Assembly: GCF_932526225.1 (NCBI RefSeq)
Contig: NC_064036.1
Coordinates: forward strand, 14,747,181-14,811,180
Source: Nematostella vectensis
Taxonomy: Eukaryota; Cnidaria; Anthozoa; Actiniaria; Edwardsiidae
Direction: 5' to 3'
DNA: 64,000 bases
Shown: piece by piece, positions 1 through 12,247 of the stretch
How the letters are laid out: each line of letters opens with the position of its first letter
How positions within the stretch are numbered: the stretch's first letter is position 1
Notes under the pieces: model-generated
The model's database searches: none
What the model was told of the DNA's origin: nothing
The model's input: the letters and a program-made list of their open reading frames with translations, nothing else
Translations under genes and position numbers: made by a program

Positions 1-3000
1 AAATCTTGATCTCGGTTTGTGATGCATTGATTCGCTGTGTCAGACAGAAGTCAAGATTTCAAGTATGGAAGAAACCACATTACAGACGAAACGAACCAAC
101 CCTTGACCCCTAACCCTAATCGATTCTCATCTCTCCCGCCCACCGGCTAAGAGCTCGCATTTTGCGTGAACCATCACGTTTTAAAAAGATGTAGGCCGAT
201 AGCTCGACTCCTGACAGACGTATTCATGTCAGCTCTTGATATCTGGCTGTCTTGCCGTACGTTGGAAGCCTTAGCGCTGTTTCCGAAAGCCCTTTAACTG
301 TTCTCAACACGTCACGAACTAATCAATCAAAGCAAAGAGCACTGTAATGGCTTATAAGCTATCAATCATACAACTCGAAGGCTTCCCAAAAGCGTCGCTA
401 GTGGATCGACGGACCCCTGAGATTTCACAGACATGAAAATAAATAAAAGATCATAAGCCATTAATCGGATCAGAGTAAAACCTCGCCGTTGGGATTTTTT
501 CGACGGCGCTCGGGAGATGCTTGTTTAGGAAAGATATAAGGAGAGACTTGCATTCACTTTGACGGCAAAGCGTATCCCAATGTACTTATACAGCGAAGAA
601 CTCGCCAGTTATATGGGTAAGCCCGAGGCCTGCTTTAGAGCCGGAAAACGCTTACATTAGAGGGAGGTTTAATTAGAGTAGTCATCATTGCTTATTTTAG
701 TCCGCCAAGTCCTTTTAGCAGCTTTTTTGGGCATGTTGTTCTCGGTATGGACGTTTATTGGTATCACTCTTTTGATGACTTTTTACGCACGCTTTGATGC
801 TCTTGCTCACTCGCATGTAGAGTGGTGGTATAGACTTTAGCAAATGCAATTCCAACCATTAGACAAGAATCATTTACCGAACAAACAATACCACGCCTTA
901 CAATTCGCTTCCTTGAATGCGCTCAAGTCTCTGTTCAAGCAAGCTAAACTTAAAGTCTAAGTTTACAAAACGCAACACAGTGGCACACACAAAGATTACG
1001 CCGTGAAAAATAATATATGCAAATCTAAGCTCGTCACTCAAATGATAAATGAGTACTTTTTCTAAATCCTACTGCAACGTTTCTCGTACTCTACTGATCT
1101 TTGAAGGCGATTTGAAAACTCGGACATGCACATGGAATATGTGTATTTTCACAACGGGTCAAATCCTGTCATAACAGATTACAATTTGCGCGTGCCCTTT
1201 CGGTCACTTTGCGGGTAGAATCCATTCAGCATGAACACGCTGCTGGATTTCGCAAGTTGATGTGTTTTGAATGCTGTCCTTATACTTGTTTTAAAGCCCG
1301 GTTTTATTATAGCCATCCTACTGTCAAATTTTAATTCTCACCAGCGTATAAGGAAAGATCGGTTGTACGGTACAAGTTATGTTTTATTCGGCTAAAATTC
1401 CAACAGATGTATTCTGATATGCATACGGTCCATCCTACAAATATACTATTACACTAAACTATCTCAATAGACACTATCTTGTAGTCGACTGTGTGAGTGC
1501 TGTATACGGTTTTAAAATGTTTCCGTCACTGTGTTATTAATTGTCTTTTTCATTTCCTTGTGCTAACGTTGGCTTACGTATCACTGTAATTGCTCAAGGG
1601 AGGCGGAGTGATCCATTATCGGCGTTAGACCTACCATGAACACGGATTTCAAAACACAGAACAAAATAGAAAGCTTTTTGCTAAATCTTTTAGATATCAA
1701 AGTATCTAAATTAGGAAAGAATCGAAGTCACTTTTCTGCCTGAGTGTTAGCCTAATACAAATGCTTTAATCTTCGTCTTCTAAAGATATCTGTCTAACGA
1801 TGTTTCCTGAATTGAAAATGAGAAAAGACTTGGTACATTTGACTTGTCATTTTGGATTTGGTTCTGTTTTAGACCTTTTCGTGGTATAAGTTATGAGTTG
1901 AGTGTGAATAGTTTGCACCTTTGGATTGAAAGCCACAAAACCCAGGTGGTTTTGTGGCCTGTTTTACCACATGATACTTATTAAGTCTTTGTCCTAAGCT
2001 TCTGTTTTCTGCCTTGACGGGCAGGATATACTTGTGACATTTCAAGCTTCTGTGCAGTGATAAAGGACCCTTGTCAAATAGTGGGTTAACATTAATTACG
2101 AGTATCTTATATTTGCATTAGGAAATGATAAAGTAGACACCAAAATCTTTGTTATTTCTGTGTGCAGATAATGTTAAATAAGTGAAACTAATAAACGACG
2201 TATTTTTTGCCTATTTTTTTCGTGATGTGTTAACTTTGACACAATTAAGCCCAAAATATTGGCGTTTTTATTCTTTCACGGTTCATTCCTTTCACGGTTT
2301 TTGTAATTTAAGAGTGATGTAAGGAATCTATTTTTCACGCAAAATGGTGCGTTTTATTCTAATAGAGCGCAGAGACCGGCTGATTCGCTGCGTGCAAGTA
2401 AGAATCTACCATACCTAAGTGACTTTTTGACATCATTTCGTTTCAAACTCTGACGTCAGCATTTTGTGACAGGGTCGTCCTTGGGTTATTCACGGCAACA
2501 CGCGGTTCGGCGAAAAATTTTACTAAAGGTGAAGTTACTGACTTGTGCTATCGACATAAAAATTGTTTTATGGTTCGTCGCGCTATTGTAAAATGAATGT
2601 TGTGCTGCCCTATTTCACTCCATCTTCGCAGGTGTAAAGGAAAATGACGTTAGTGTACGCGACGGGAAACAGCCTCTAAAAGGCGTCATTCGAAGTCGAC
2701 GGACAACTTTTACTTTTAAATAGTCCGAAGGCCACTAAAAGCAAACAGTGGAAGCCATTTGAAAGTGACAGGTACAACACGCTATCATAATTGGTTGTAG
2801 AGCTGTCCAGCAAATATTCTGACAAGTGATTTGGGCAAAGAGGTGTGCCAATATAATCTCCGTAGACACAAAGTTGAGAGTTTGATGTTAAGCTGTATGC
2901 CTTGTCTAAATCTCACGAAGGGATCACACTTGAATGCGTCACTCATTGTATGTTCTTTAATGGCTTCCTTTTATTATCAGTGTCATTGACAGAAAGCACC

Positions 3001-4207
3001 GTTAACTCGGCCCCGCAGTTTCGCACGCATAACTCGCCCTCAACTCTCAAGAAAATCGCCGCTTTCTTGACCCGGCCACCTCGAGTAGCTAATCAAATGT
3101 CTTCTCTAGTGAAGGAAAGACCCTCAGCGACTCGTTGATGAGGGTTTTAGGTTGTATTAGCTCGAACAGACATGTTCTACAGTTGTAACGTGTAAGCCCG
3201 TGATAAATCGCACGACCCGGATGAGAGGGCTCAGTTGAGTTCTTGAGAGTTGTCGTAGACAACTAGTCAAGCGTTAGGCTAAAACTTATGCTCTATCGTA
3301 CCTTATCGCCGTGCAAACGTCTCTCGCGATTTCCTTCTGTGTGATTTACCTAAATCAGGACATGGTTTAAGAGAACTGTAAGTTGCAAGTTGCTCTGTTT
3401 GTGCAGTGGTGTATTCCTGCTGTTAATCGGCTTTATTCTGCTATGTGTTGGAAGCGGGAAACCTTCATCGCCACGCTTACAAAACATTTTTGCATTGACC
3501 TCTACCCTAGGCATACACTCGACGTTCATACCAATCAATTTTCTACGAAATATCTCCCTCTATTTTAACATGCACTGTAAAACTTGGCTTATTTTTCCAT
3601 TAAAGATCCACAGACATCCAGAGTTTATATTTTCTTTCCACTTCAGTTGTCACGGAATCAATATCAGAGTTGCTAAAAGCCTCGGGTGATGTTTTATGGA
3701 CACGCTGTATTTCGAAAATTAGTGCAATAATTTTCGAGAAATGTTTTTCTTTAATATTAAAACTTAATTGATATTATAAACTTTCTTTCCATATAGTATT
3801 CAATACCAGGTGCTTTTATTTTTCCCTATTTTGTTATCTCTCGGCTTCAAGTTGTATAGGCACTCGGAAGAATCCATGATGAGTCAACAATCTTTTCAGA
3901 ATCAGAAACAAGATTATAAATGACAAATACATTTGATTTTTCTTTGATTGCTTTTATGAGCTGGTTGTATCAAATCTAGGCACGTAGCCATGATTTTCAG
4001 CGGGGAGGTCGTTCGGCCATCCATTCTTCTTTTAGGTATACCTTCTGAGCTCACTGTGCTTCTCGAATTTCTTTCTGAGCGGATTTCCAGTCGAGTTGGA
4101 GTTGTTCATCTCCTGGCTACGGGCCTGTAAACATAACTCGTGTGTTCTTATGTACCTCTGATCACTGTGGTCTCCAGTTCCACTAACAATGTTTATGTGG
4201 TTTCAGG
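1..4207. other. Unassigned region upstream of the SAM-domain gene
   Basis: I find no exon, RNA gene or mobile element I can defend here. Open frames are short and lack paired splice sites or recognisable protein. The part nearest 4,200 may hold untranslated or upstream coding exons of the SAM-domain gene, because the exon at about 4,208 starts at a splice acceptor and so needs an earlier exon. Confidence 0.5.
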
Positions 4208-6590
4208 CGGAGAGGGGCTGCACGGATATGACACGAGAGCGATTTCAATGCACAGAGAGATAAACGCGAGGTATCTTATGACTGGGGACCGAGGTCTGCA
4301 CTCGCAGGAAGGCCCAGTGGACCCTAAAGACAAAGGGCCCCGAGGAGAGGACAAGGGGACCCCTCGTGCTGAAGGGTCCTCTGAAGCAAGGAGTGCCTTC
4401 CGTGCTGTGCACCAAGGTAATCACAGGTCTTGGTTGTGTCTTTTTTGAAAATTTGCCAAGTGTCTTTCTACCGAGGCTACTTGGCAAAGCTAAGTATCTG
4501 TTGCCCATACCCAGCTGCCTTTTAAAGAATATTGACCCGCCACTCCTTTGTTTACATTTGAAAATATAACGGTCTGTTTGCCAAAAAAAACTTATAGAAT
4601 AACCACTTACTATTGGAGGCTGATACTTAGGTAAAAGTATTTGATTAACGATATCTCAGTTACTGCGCTTGTATTATTTGATGAAAATGAATCCCTATGT
4701 GACTCTATTGTGCGGGAGCTTAAAAATGGCGCCGTGATTGGTGTGTAAAACTGTCGCTACAAAGCGATCTTCAGTAGAATGACTAATACCTTCATAGATG
4801 CTTTAAAGGCGATAGCGCTTGTTGACTAAAACATTCCCAGTTTTAACAAAATAAAATGCTGTGCGAAAACAGGATGCTTATACATTCACCCCTTTACTAG
4901 GAAAGTTCTTTTCTTTTAATCTACGCCTTCTTCTAATAAACTTTAAAAAGTTTTCAGTTGTGTTTTTATTTTTTTGTGAGACATCAAGGCGTCCCACGAA
5001 GCACTTCCCGCCTTCTTACCATCGCATGTCGAGGCATGGGGGCGACATTGCGATAGTTATACTCGCGAACAATAGCGCGCATAGCCGACTTAAGAGGGGG
5101 GTACTCGAGACTGCTGAAGCCAAATCTGAAGTGTACAATTGTAGTGCACATGTTTACATAAGAAGACAGACACATCATGGAATAACGAGTATATATAACA
5201 TAGAGATTATACTACCGGGAAACAGTTTGCGGTGTCATGCATTTTGCGGAGGTTGTTGAGTTTTTGTGTTCTTCTCGTCTCATGCAATTCTTCAGTTTTT
5301 AGTGTAACAAGGTCAGTTGAAGTTGACATCCGATAGCTATTAAATTACTAACCTGTCTCAGATTTGAAAACACTTTCTTCATTTCGTTTATATCTTTTTT
5401 GTAGCTTGATGAATTTCCATCCATTTCTATTTATGATGCCTGGAGTAATCGCCTTGCTTACTCACTTTTATTACGTTGTAAAGTCTCTTCATTCAAATGC
5501 GTTTATTTGAACATCCTGTGCTTTTGGGTTCTCTGTGGTTGCCTGTGACGTCACGGCGATCCTCGTCAAGGACTAGGCTTGAACTGTAGGAAAAGATTAA
5601 GGCTGATTTTTTTTTTTTCGTCTTGCAGACGTCGCGATGTCGGAGGTCACGAACGAGGCTTTACAAAGAGATATGGCGATACGAGCTGCCAAGCTCCACA
5701 AACAGCCGCCACCAAGTCCAGGGAGAAACCCCGCGCAATACCTCCCTACATTCTCGCACCCTATGGGCGCCACAAGTCTTATCAGCCCGACTCACTCCTC
5801 GCCACGACTTCCGCCAGACCCGTTACTGCTCGCGGGACATCCCTCGGGTATTTACCATCCTGCTTTGCGGGGAGTAGGGTATGCCAGTATGCATCAACTG
5901 CAGCAGAATTTGATGCAATACAGACTGCTTGCACCACCAGGTACGCATAACCCTACACAGAGTCCGCTGGCCGGACTTGCACTACAGAACAAACTCTACA
6001 TGCACGATACCGGTGCCATGGCAGCGAACACTACCAGTAGCGCGCAGGCGCAGAGACAACACGAAAATGGCTTATCTCCGAAAAGGCGAAGACTTTCCGC
6101 GGAGAGTTCGGAAAGCGGTCGAAGGCAATCGATTGCTATTTCGGACGAGACGAACGAAAAACGCGAATGCGAACAAATGAATGGAGACCGGACTAATCAT
6201 GTAAGTGTTATACACAGAAGTCCTAATCATTCTCCTATCTCTATCGACGAACCGGCCGAATCCACTAGCTCCGCGAGCGCTAAAGACCGCGTGTCTCCAC
6301 ACAAACTCATCCCCAAACTTCGGCTGGACCTGGACCAGGACATCCTGGCGTGGGGCGTGGATGACGTGTGCAAGTTCATCCTCTCGCTCACCGGGGTCCC
6401 TGAGGTCGTAGCAGAGTTCCGGGAACACTCGATTGACGGCCAGTCCCTGATCCTCTTACAGGAAGAACATTTGCTCAACCGAATGGGCATCAAACTTGGG
6501 CCTGCGCTCAAGATTAAAGCCCATATTCGGAAAATCCTAGAAAAACTTCAGTCTTCGCAAGAAAACAACGATAGTACCGAATCGACATAG
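4208..6590 (+). CDS. SAM-domain nuclear protein (SAMD7/SAMD11/L3MBTL-type SAM)
   Basis: The main exon runs from a polypyrimidine-plus-CAG acceptor at 5,628 to the stop at 6,588-6,590. It encodes 317 residues counted from MSEVTNEAL (ATG 5,637). Residues about 235-304 are a sterile alpha motif containing WGVDDVCKF, SIDGQSL and MGIKLGPALKI. This is the subtype of polycomb-associated proteins (SAMD7, SAMD11, L3MBTL, polyhomeotic), which polymerise or bind other SAM domains on chromatin. SPKRRR is a likely nuclear signal; the remainder is Ser/Pro/Gln-rich and probably disordered. An upstream segment, 4,208-4,416, has an acceptor (GGTTTCAG) and donor (CAAG/GTAATC) and joins the main exon in frame. 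The protein may therefore begin at ATG 4,248 (about 376 aa) or in an exon I did not find. No MBT repeats or FCS zinc finger are visible. The exact orthologue is uncertain. Confidence 0.85.
5546..5553. promoter_or_regulatory. CRE-like palindrome TGACGTCA
   Basis: A perfect ATF/CREB octamer lies 83 bp before the main coding exon of the SAM-domain gene, within its last intron or an alternative promoter. Its function is inferred from the motif alone. Confidence 0.35.
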
Positions 6591-6815
6591 CTAGATGTCT
6601 AAATTATTCGTTTGAATTATCAATTCATGCTTTGTAGTACATAGAGGTGATTATATTGTACATATAGCTGTTGTGATACAAGCTGAGGGACGCTTTCGCT
6701 TCCGTCGTTGAAATTCATATTTTCATAGAAGTTCTCATAGCAATATTTCCAAGAAATTTTGCGTTGTGTGGTTCCGGTATATAATGTAATTATAAGCTTT
6801 GCGAGCTGTTTGTAA

Positions 6816-6821
6816 AATAAA
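6816..6821 (+). terminator. Polyadenylation signal AATAAA, SAM-domain gene
   Basis: A canonical AATAAA hexamer lies 226 bp after the SAM gene stop codon, a plausible 3' UTR length. No other hexamer was found to compete closer to the stop. Confidence 0.5.
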
Positions 6822-7048
6822 TGAGTGACGGGAAAGAAATTTAAATCATGTGTTTTCAATGCAAAGAGAAGGACGTAGCCTGCGTCAAATCAACAAAATA
6901 TGTTATTTTTAGTTGCCGTCTATTTTTTTTGTTTAGGCCAAGGAGGTTAGGCGGGTAAAGAAATGAAAGAATTTCTGTAGGATTGCTAGCCTTTTTTTCT
7001 GATGACAGATTGCTGGTTAAACCATTGCCCCCCGAAACATCCCTGACC

Positions 7049-7206
7049 CAGGGGCGTAGCCAGGGGGGTGGCCCAGGGGGCCCGGGCCCTTCCCCTTTTA
7101 GCAGCCAAAAATACAGTAAATGTATGAGACATCTAAAATACAGGAGAAAATGCCTTGAAAGTCTCTTTTTGGCCCCTTCCTGTCAAAAATCCTGGCTACG
7201 CCGCTG
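7049..7206. mobile_element. Short TIR element (MITE), CAGGGGCGTAGCC family
   Basis: The left end CAGGGGCGTAGCCAGG is repeated inverted at the right end (CCTGGCTACGCCGCTG). TGACC occurs directly outside both ends and looks like a target-site duplication. At about 158 bp it has no coding capacity and is a non-autonomous DNA transposon. A second copy is at 50,856-51,037. Confidence 0.75.
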
Positions 7207-10196
7207 TGACCCTTCCTTTGGTCCTTTATTATTGGCCATTATTATTCAGTTCGCTTAAAGCCGCATTATCACTTCCGGAGGTCCGACAGAAACCTCAACC
7301 GTTAAAAGACAAAAGAATCTATTAAAATCCGAGATATATAATAGGCCATCCGTTCTAAATTATCAATCACATCCTCAAAGAAACTTTGAAATATTTTTCA
7401 CATCCTCAAAGAATACTTTGAAATATTTTTCGCGTTTTCCCTTTTTCAAATCATCGGAGATTGTTACGTACGATTAAATGGAAAGTCGGTGTTTAGTTCC
7501 TCAAATGAAAACTCACTGGAATGGGCCTCCCTTCCGCTCACTTTCTGGACTGGGCCATTTGACTAAGTTCATTAAACGGAGAGTGTCGGTGATCCAATTC
7601 GTTAAACGCTTTGGACAGGCGGCTTGACTCTATGCTTTACTATCACTCTTTTGAGTTTACAATATCATAATTTCATTGCAGGACTTCAGTAATTTGGCAT
7701 TGTTTTAGCTCGAACGAAAACGTAGAACAGGGACGAAAATACTAAAGCTGAACCCCGCCCTTCCACGGGAAATAAAGGGCATATCAAATCGTACGCCCTT
7801 AGGGGTCTCGCCCGCACTGTTAGAAATACTACATGAACGGGGCGACAGAAGGTAAAGTAAAATATGTTTTTGGTTGAAAGCGGGTATTCGTACTAAAGCA
7901 CCTGGGGTGTGGTGGGGGGGGAGGTATTAGGTGGATAGATAATCTGTAAGGGAGGAAAATGTGGAACATATATGATGGCGTGGAATGGCAAGAATGGGGA
8001 TGACAAAAACAAATATAAAGAGTTACAAATGGTGGGATATCTCGTAGAGCTCTTCGAAATGTTAAGCAACCTTACGTGTATTCTAGTACAAGGTTTGTCA
8101 TCAGGAGGTAAGACCAGGTACTAGTCAAATGCGAAAGAGAAAAATAAAACTGGGAGCCGAGGGATGCTAGGGGGTGGGAGTAGAGATGGAATGGGCCATC
8201 TAAGTACTCCTCTCAATTTTGTTATTTTTAGATGTTCAGCCTTATTGATCCATCTAGAAATACCAAGGGCACGCACGGAGCACAATAAACAGTCATCTTC
8301 CAGTTATAGTTTCTTATACCTTTCAAATACCTTTTGCTCAAAGAGATAAGGTTTTTTCACGTATCAGATTCATTATAAAGTAAGTAGTATATATTCATTT
8401 CTAGGTAAAAGCCCCCCACCCCACCCCCCGTAAAACTCGACTATTGTCATCTTTATTGCACGCGGTGCACGTATGGGATGTTCATACAATACACGTGATG
8501 GACACGTGCGTCGCAGGGCTATATTCACAGCGAGGGATTGCTGATAATATCCTAACCAAATATCTGACGCGAGAAACAGATGTTTTTAAACAGCAGGTAA
8601 GCCTACCGAGTCACGTCCGAAGACTTGCAAAATGTATTTTAGCAATGCTGCGCTAGAAACAGGTTACATTTTGTTGCTGACGTTATGGCAATTAGTTCTA
8701 GTCCGTAGGCTGTGCCTATGTGTGGATCATTTGCTCTAGTCTCTTGTGGAGGGTGTTAGTTTCCTGCGTGTGGATCATTTGCTCTAATCTCTTGTGTGTG
8801 GGGGGGTTTCCTGCAGGCTTTCACGGTGCGATGGGTGCGGCGGCGTCCTTTCTTGTTTGGGACGGCATAAGGAAAATGAGAATACAGACACTGTCTGGTA
8901 GCCGTTCCCTTTACAAATTTCGATGTAAATGGCCTGTCGAGGCCTGGGACTTTGTAAGCTTTGCTAACTTGGAAAAAGTTCAGAGATTTATCTTTGCTTA
9001 TTTGGAACTCTTAAAACGAATTTGTTACATATAAACATTTAAGATTGAGCTCTAAGCCTGAGAAGCATTTCTTGGCCGTTACCTTCTCCTGCGGTCGCCG
9101 CCGTCGCTGTTTGCGCCCTACGTTATCTGCCCGGGAGATGGATTAGGGAGATGTCCCATAGAATAGGGTGATAGGGTGTGGCTTCTACTCCACGTGCAAT
9201 TGTGTGTTATATAACATTGCATGGCACCTGTGTGTGCTATTATAAGTAGAAGTCGGCATGTTTATCATCCTAAAGTGCTTTTACTTAATACTCGATTTCC
9301 AGCCGGTCGCTCAAAATCTGACCTGAGATAACCGGGGTCGAATGTTAGAAATCTGGATCACATCTACGTGCGTTTTTGATATATTTATTCTGCTATGGTG
9401 CACTTAAATTGCGACCCCTGAATGGTACCATACCAGCCAGAGCTCAAGGTAAAAAGCCAGTACTCGATGCTTGATATTTTTAGACGTGCACGCATAGCAT
9501 AGTTTTTGCTGTGTCGAATGCTAGCCACTAAAGGATTTGCCAATAATATGAAGGGACTCACAAAAATATAGATCTCCACCCCCACCTCTTCCCCCCACAT
9601 CCATATGCGCTTATTTCGAGATTGGTCAAGATAAACTTCACACGAAAGCTGCTTAGCTAGGATTCCAAGAAATTTAAATATATCCCAACAACAACCGCAA
9701 CCACACCCAAACGAAAACTTCGGAATAAAAAATCATAACCAAAGTCATTAAAAAGAACGAATAATCCAATGCGTTTCATCACGCAAATAGGGTCCTTCCA
9801 ATCGCAAGCAAAGCACCTATCGTCTTGACCTGGTCAATAGCAAGTGATAAGCACCGACTCCTTTGTGACATATAGTTCCCTCAATCACAAGCAATTTGTC
9901 TCGTAAAAAGCACTGATTCCCATAGTGCTAAAAAAAGAGTCCTTTCATTCAGCCACGAGCTTGTTAAAAGCACTGGCTCCTTTGTGTCATATAGTTCATT
10001 CAATAACTAGCAAATATAATTATCTTGACTTGCATGGTCATTTGGCTGCTCGTAATAAGGACTGACTCCTTAATTGCCTAGAACTTGCTCTCAACCATTT
10101 ACTAGCAAAACACCTAAACGTCTAGACTTGGTCATTTGGCTCGTTATAAGCACTGATTCCTTTAGTGCCAAATGGAGTCCAAATATAGTTGAAGCT
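7207..10196. other. Intergenic region without recognised genes
   Basis: I see no convincing exon. Local structure includes a short tandem duplication of a CACATCCTCAAAG-type segment at about 7,372-7,434, a 45-50 bp imperfect tandem duplication at 8,719-8,815, and many AT-rich stretches. Small open frames at 8,164, 8,444 and 8,720 have no family resemblance and are probably chance. Confidence 0.5.
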
Positions 10197-11360
10197 TTAC
10201 TCAATTGAAAGAGAGCTTCGAGCCCAAGAAACATCATTATATGAAGGGGAGTGTTTTGCTGTTTCCAAACACAATTTCCTCAATTTCTTTGTTTCTCTTT
10301 CAATCTTCCTGGCAAACTCATTGTCAGCGCCGACAAGCCAATCAAAGCCATCTTGCAATCCCATGTCGAGCTCCTCGGACCATTCCCCGTCTCCGCCATT
10401 GCCAGGGATGATAACATCCTCCCACACCTTGCCATCACAATGGCCTTGGACGGCAACGTCCAAAGAATTGTCTGCTTTATCGACAAATACGCGAGCCTCG
10501 CTCTTGCAAGCTACGACGTCCTTAGGCTTTTCTAGCTCTCCTGCCACTGCGGTAGCATCTATGGACACTTCTTCACTCGCGTCGTTGGCATGTTCAATGT
10601 CTGCAACATCCTTAGTTGGGTGGTAGACGTTTGAAGAAGTTGTTACCAGATCTACCTTCTCTTGGGTGGTTGTAGCCAAGCAAACATCAGTTCTTATCTG
10701 ACTGACCTCCGCTTCCTTCTCCTGTCCGTTAGCTTCAATCTCCATGGAAACAGCCTTGCCCGCCTTTTTAATGGTGCTTGGAACTTTTTCCTGTCAATAA
10801 GAATATTCCTCAATGCTGATGTCCCATAATCATTTAACCGTTTCAAGCGCTGTTCTTCATCTCGCTATAGAAATTGTTTCACATCTATCTTAACTAATAG
10901 CACCTCGCTTTTTATAGCACTCCTGCTATTTATTGTTATACGTCCGGCTGCTTTGAATACATTCGAGGACCTCGCTGCGCAGATTCATAAAATGTAGAAC
11001 GACTGAGCGATCATGACCTTACATTTTCATAAACGAGTTTGATTTCCTTCGTGTTGCATGAAAATGCGAAAAAGAAAAAGTTACGTTCTAAAATTACGAA
11101 ACGATAAAGCAACGAAATCTTACATGCACGCTGCGACGCTTCCGTTCTTGTGTGCGTCTGTGTTTTAAAGGTGTCAATCTAGTTTTACCAGTCACAGGAC
11201 TAGTTTCACAAAATGCATGTCTCCTCACGTATCTTGACAATTGATGGCATCACTTGCCTCTTACCTCATTCATGTGCCAGTGTTGGTAGCCGTAGTAAGC
11301 AAGAGCTGCTCCACCGAGAGCTATAACGCCCACTGTAGCGCAGCGCCAAAAACCAGGCAT
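10197..11360 (-). CDS. Membrane-anchored acidic protein, two exons, unknown
   Basis: Exon 1 (11,265-11,360) starts at ATG 11,360, encodes 32 residues and ends at donor GAG/GTAAGA. Exon 2 (10,197-10,790) follows the acceptor TTGACAG. The 474-bp intron is in phase 0, and the joined frame is open for 229 codons. Residues about 8-25 (ATVGVIALGGAALAYYGY) form one hydrophobic segment at the extreme N-terminus with few charges before it, like a signal anchor of an organelle membrane protein. The rest is hydrophilic and acidic, with many Glu, Asp, Val and Thr, ending in a Lys/Arg-rich stretch (ARKIERETKKLRKL). I do not recognise the family. It lies on the same strand, about 890 bp beyond the end of the IMPDH gene. 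An opposite-strand open frame over exon 2 is judged a shadow. Confidence 0.6.
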
Positions 11361-11479
11361 TATCTTTTAGCTTATTGCTCCTCAAATACCTCGAAATACA
11401 AAATGATTCGAGTTTGTGAAATGTGAACAGAGTTCTAATGAATGATTGTGACGTTAGTCAGTAATAATAAATTATCATG

Positions 11480-11511
11480 ACGTCATTCATTGCGCGCGCA
11501 ATGAATGACGT
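11480..11511. repeat. Perfect 32-bp palindrome
   Basis: ACGTCATTCATTGCGC is followed directly by its own reverse complement, with no loop. Each end carries an ACGTCATT half of a CRE-like site. It sits about 120 bp upstream of the start codon of the membrane-anchored gene read on the minus strand, so it could be promoter DNA or a mini-transposon relic. Confidence 0.8.
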
Positions 11512-11580
11512 TTATAAACTTGAGAGTACAATTTTTATAAACTTGAGAGTACAATTTTTATAAACTTGAGAGTACAATGG
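11511..11580. repeat. Three tandem copies of a 23-bp unit
   Basis: The unit TTATAAACTTGAGAGTACAA plus two or three T occurs three times, directly abutting the 32-bp palindrome. Each unit contains a TATAAA string. Confidence 0.85.
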
Positions 11581-12247
11581 AAAATATCTCTCTTATCGCT
11601 GGAATAGTCCGCCGATGATATTATATAACTGAATAAATAGATGTGTCCATCATACATACTGAAACACAAGCTTTACAATCATACTGTATAACAGCATATA
11701 AACAACATCATAAAGCTAACAATTCTCGCGCTGTTCATTATATTATTTGGTAAACGCTTCGGTACACGCCTATAAAAAGAGATAAAATTATATTGTCAAG
11801 CATTTTTTTAACAAAACCTGCAAATGCTGAGGATGATTGTTGCTTTCCATGGATAACTCATAGGAAGTGTTAAGGAATAGATTATGAAGCGTTTACGGCA
11901 TTTCTGGCGAGCAACACATAACCTTAAACACTCACACAGCATCACGCAGCAGACAAATCGAATCACCGACGCAATGAGGAAGAGATTAACTGAGCCATGA
12001 GCTCTAAGACGGCACTTTGTATTCTGTAACCTGTGTATTCACGAAATTATGCGTTTGCGAGGGTGACAAAAAAAAAGGTTTTTAAAGCCTGATTTTAAGG
12101 AGTCGCCAGAGTTGTCCGAGTCATATCAAAAGTTTCCTAGATATTCACACGCTAATCACACGCTCATCATCACACGCTAACGACACGCGCAAACGTGTTC
12201 AACACACGTCGAGCGCATGCGTAAGTTAGGTAGCACGCATGCGCAGT
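11581..12247. other. Intergenic, downstream of IMPDH
   Basis: No gene was recognised. It contains short CACACGCTAA-type iterations at about 12,145-12,190 and probably the 3' UTR of the IMPDH gene. Confidence 0.5.

Noticed and set aside
3350-3689. Overlapping 60-99 codon frames on both strands
   Set aside because: There are no splice sites in phase, no motif and mutually overlapping frames; probably chance.
10189-10626. 145-codon plus-strand frame
   Set aside because: It lies antisense to the spliced minus-strand gene, with no splice support or protein-like composition of its own.
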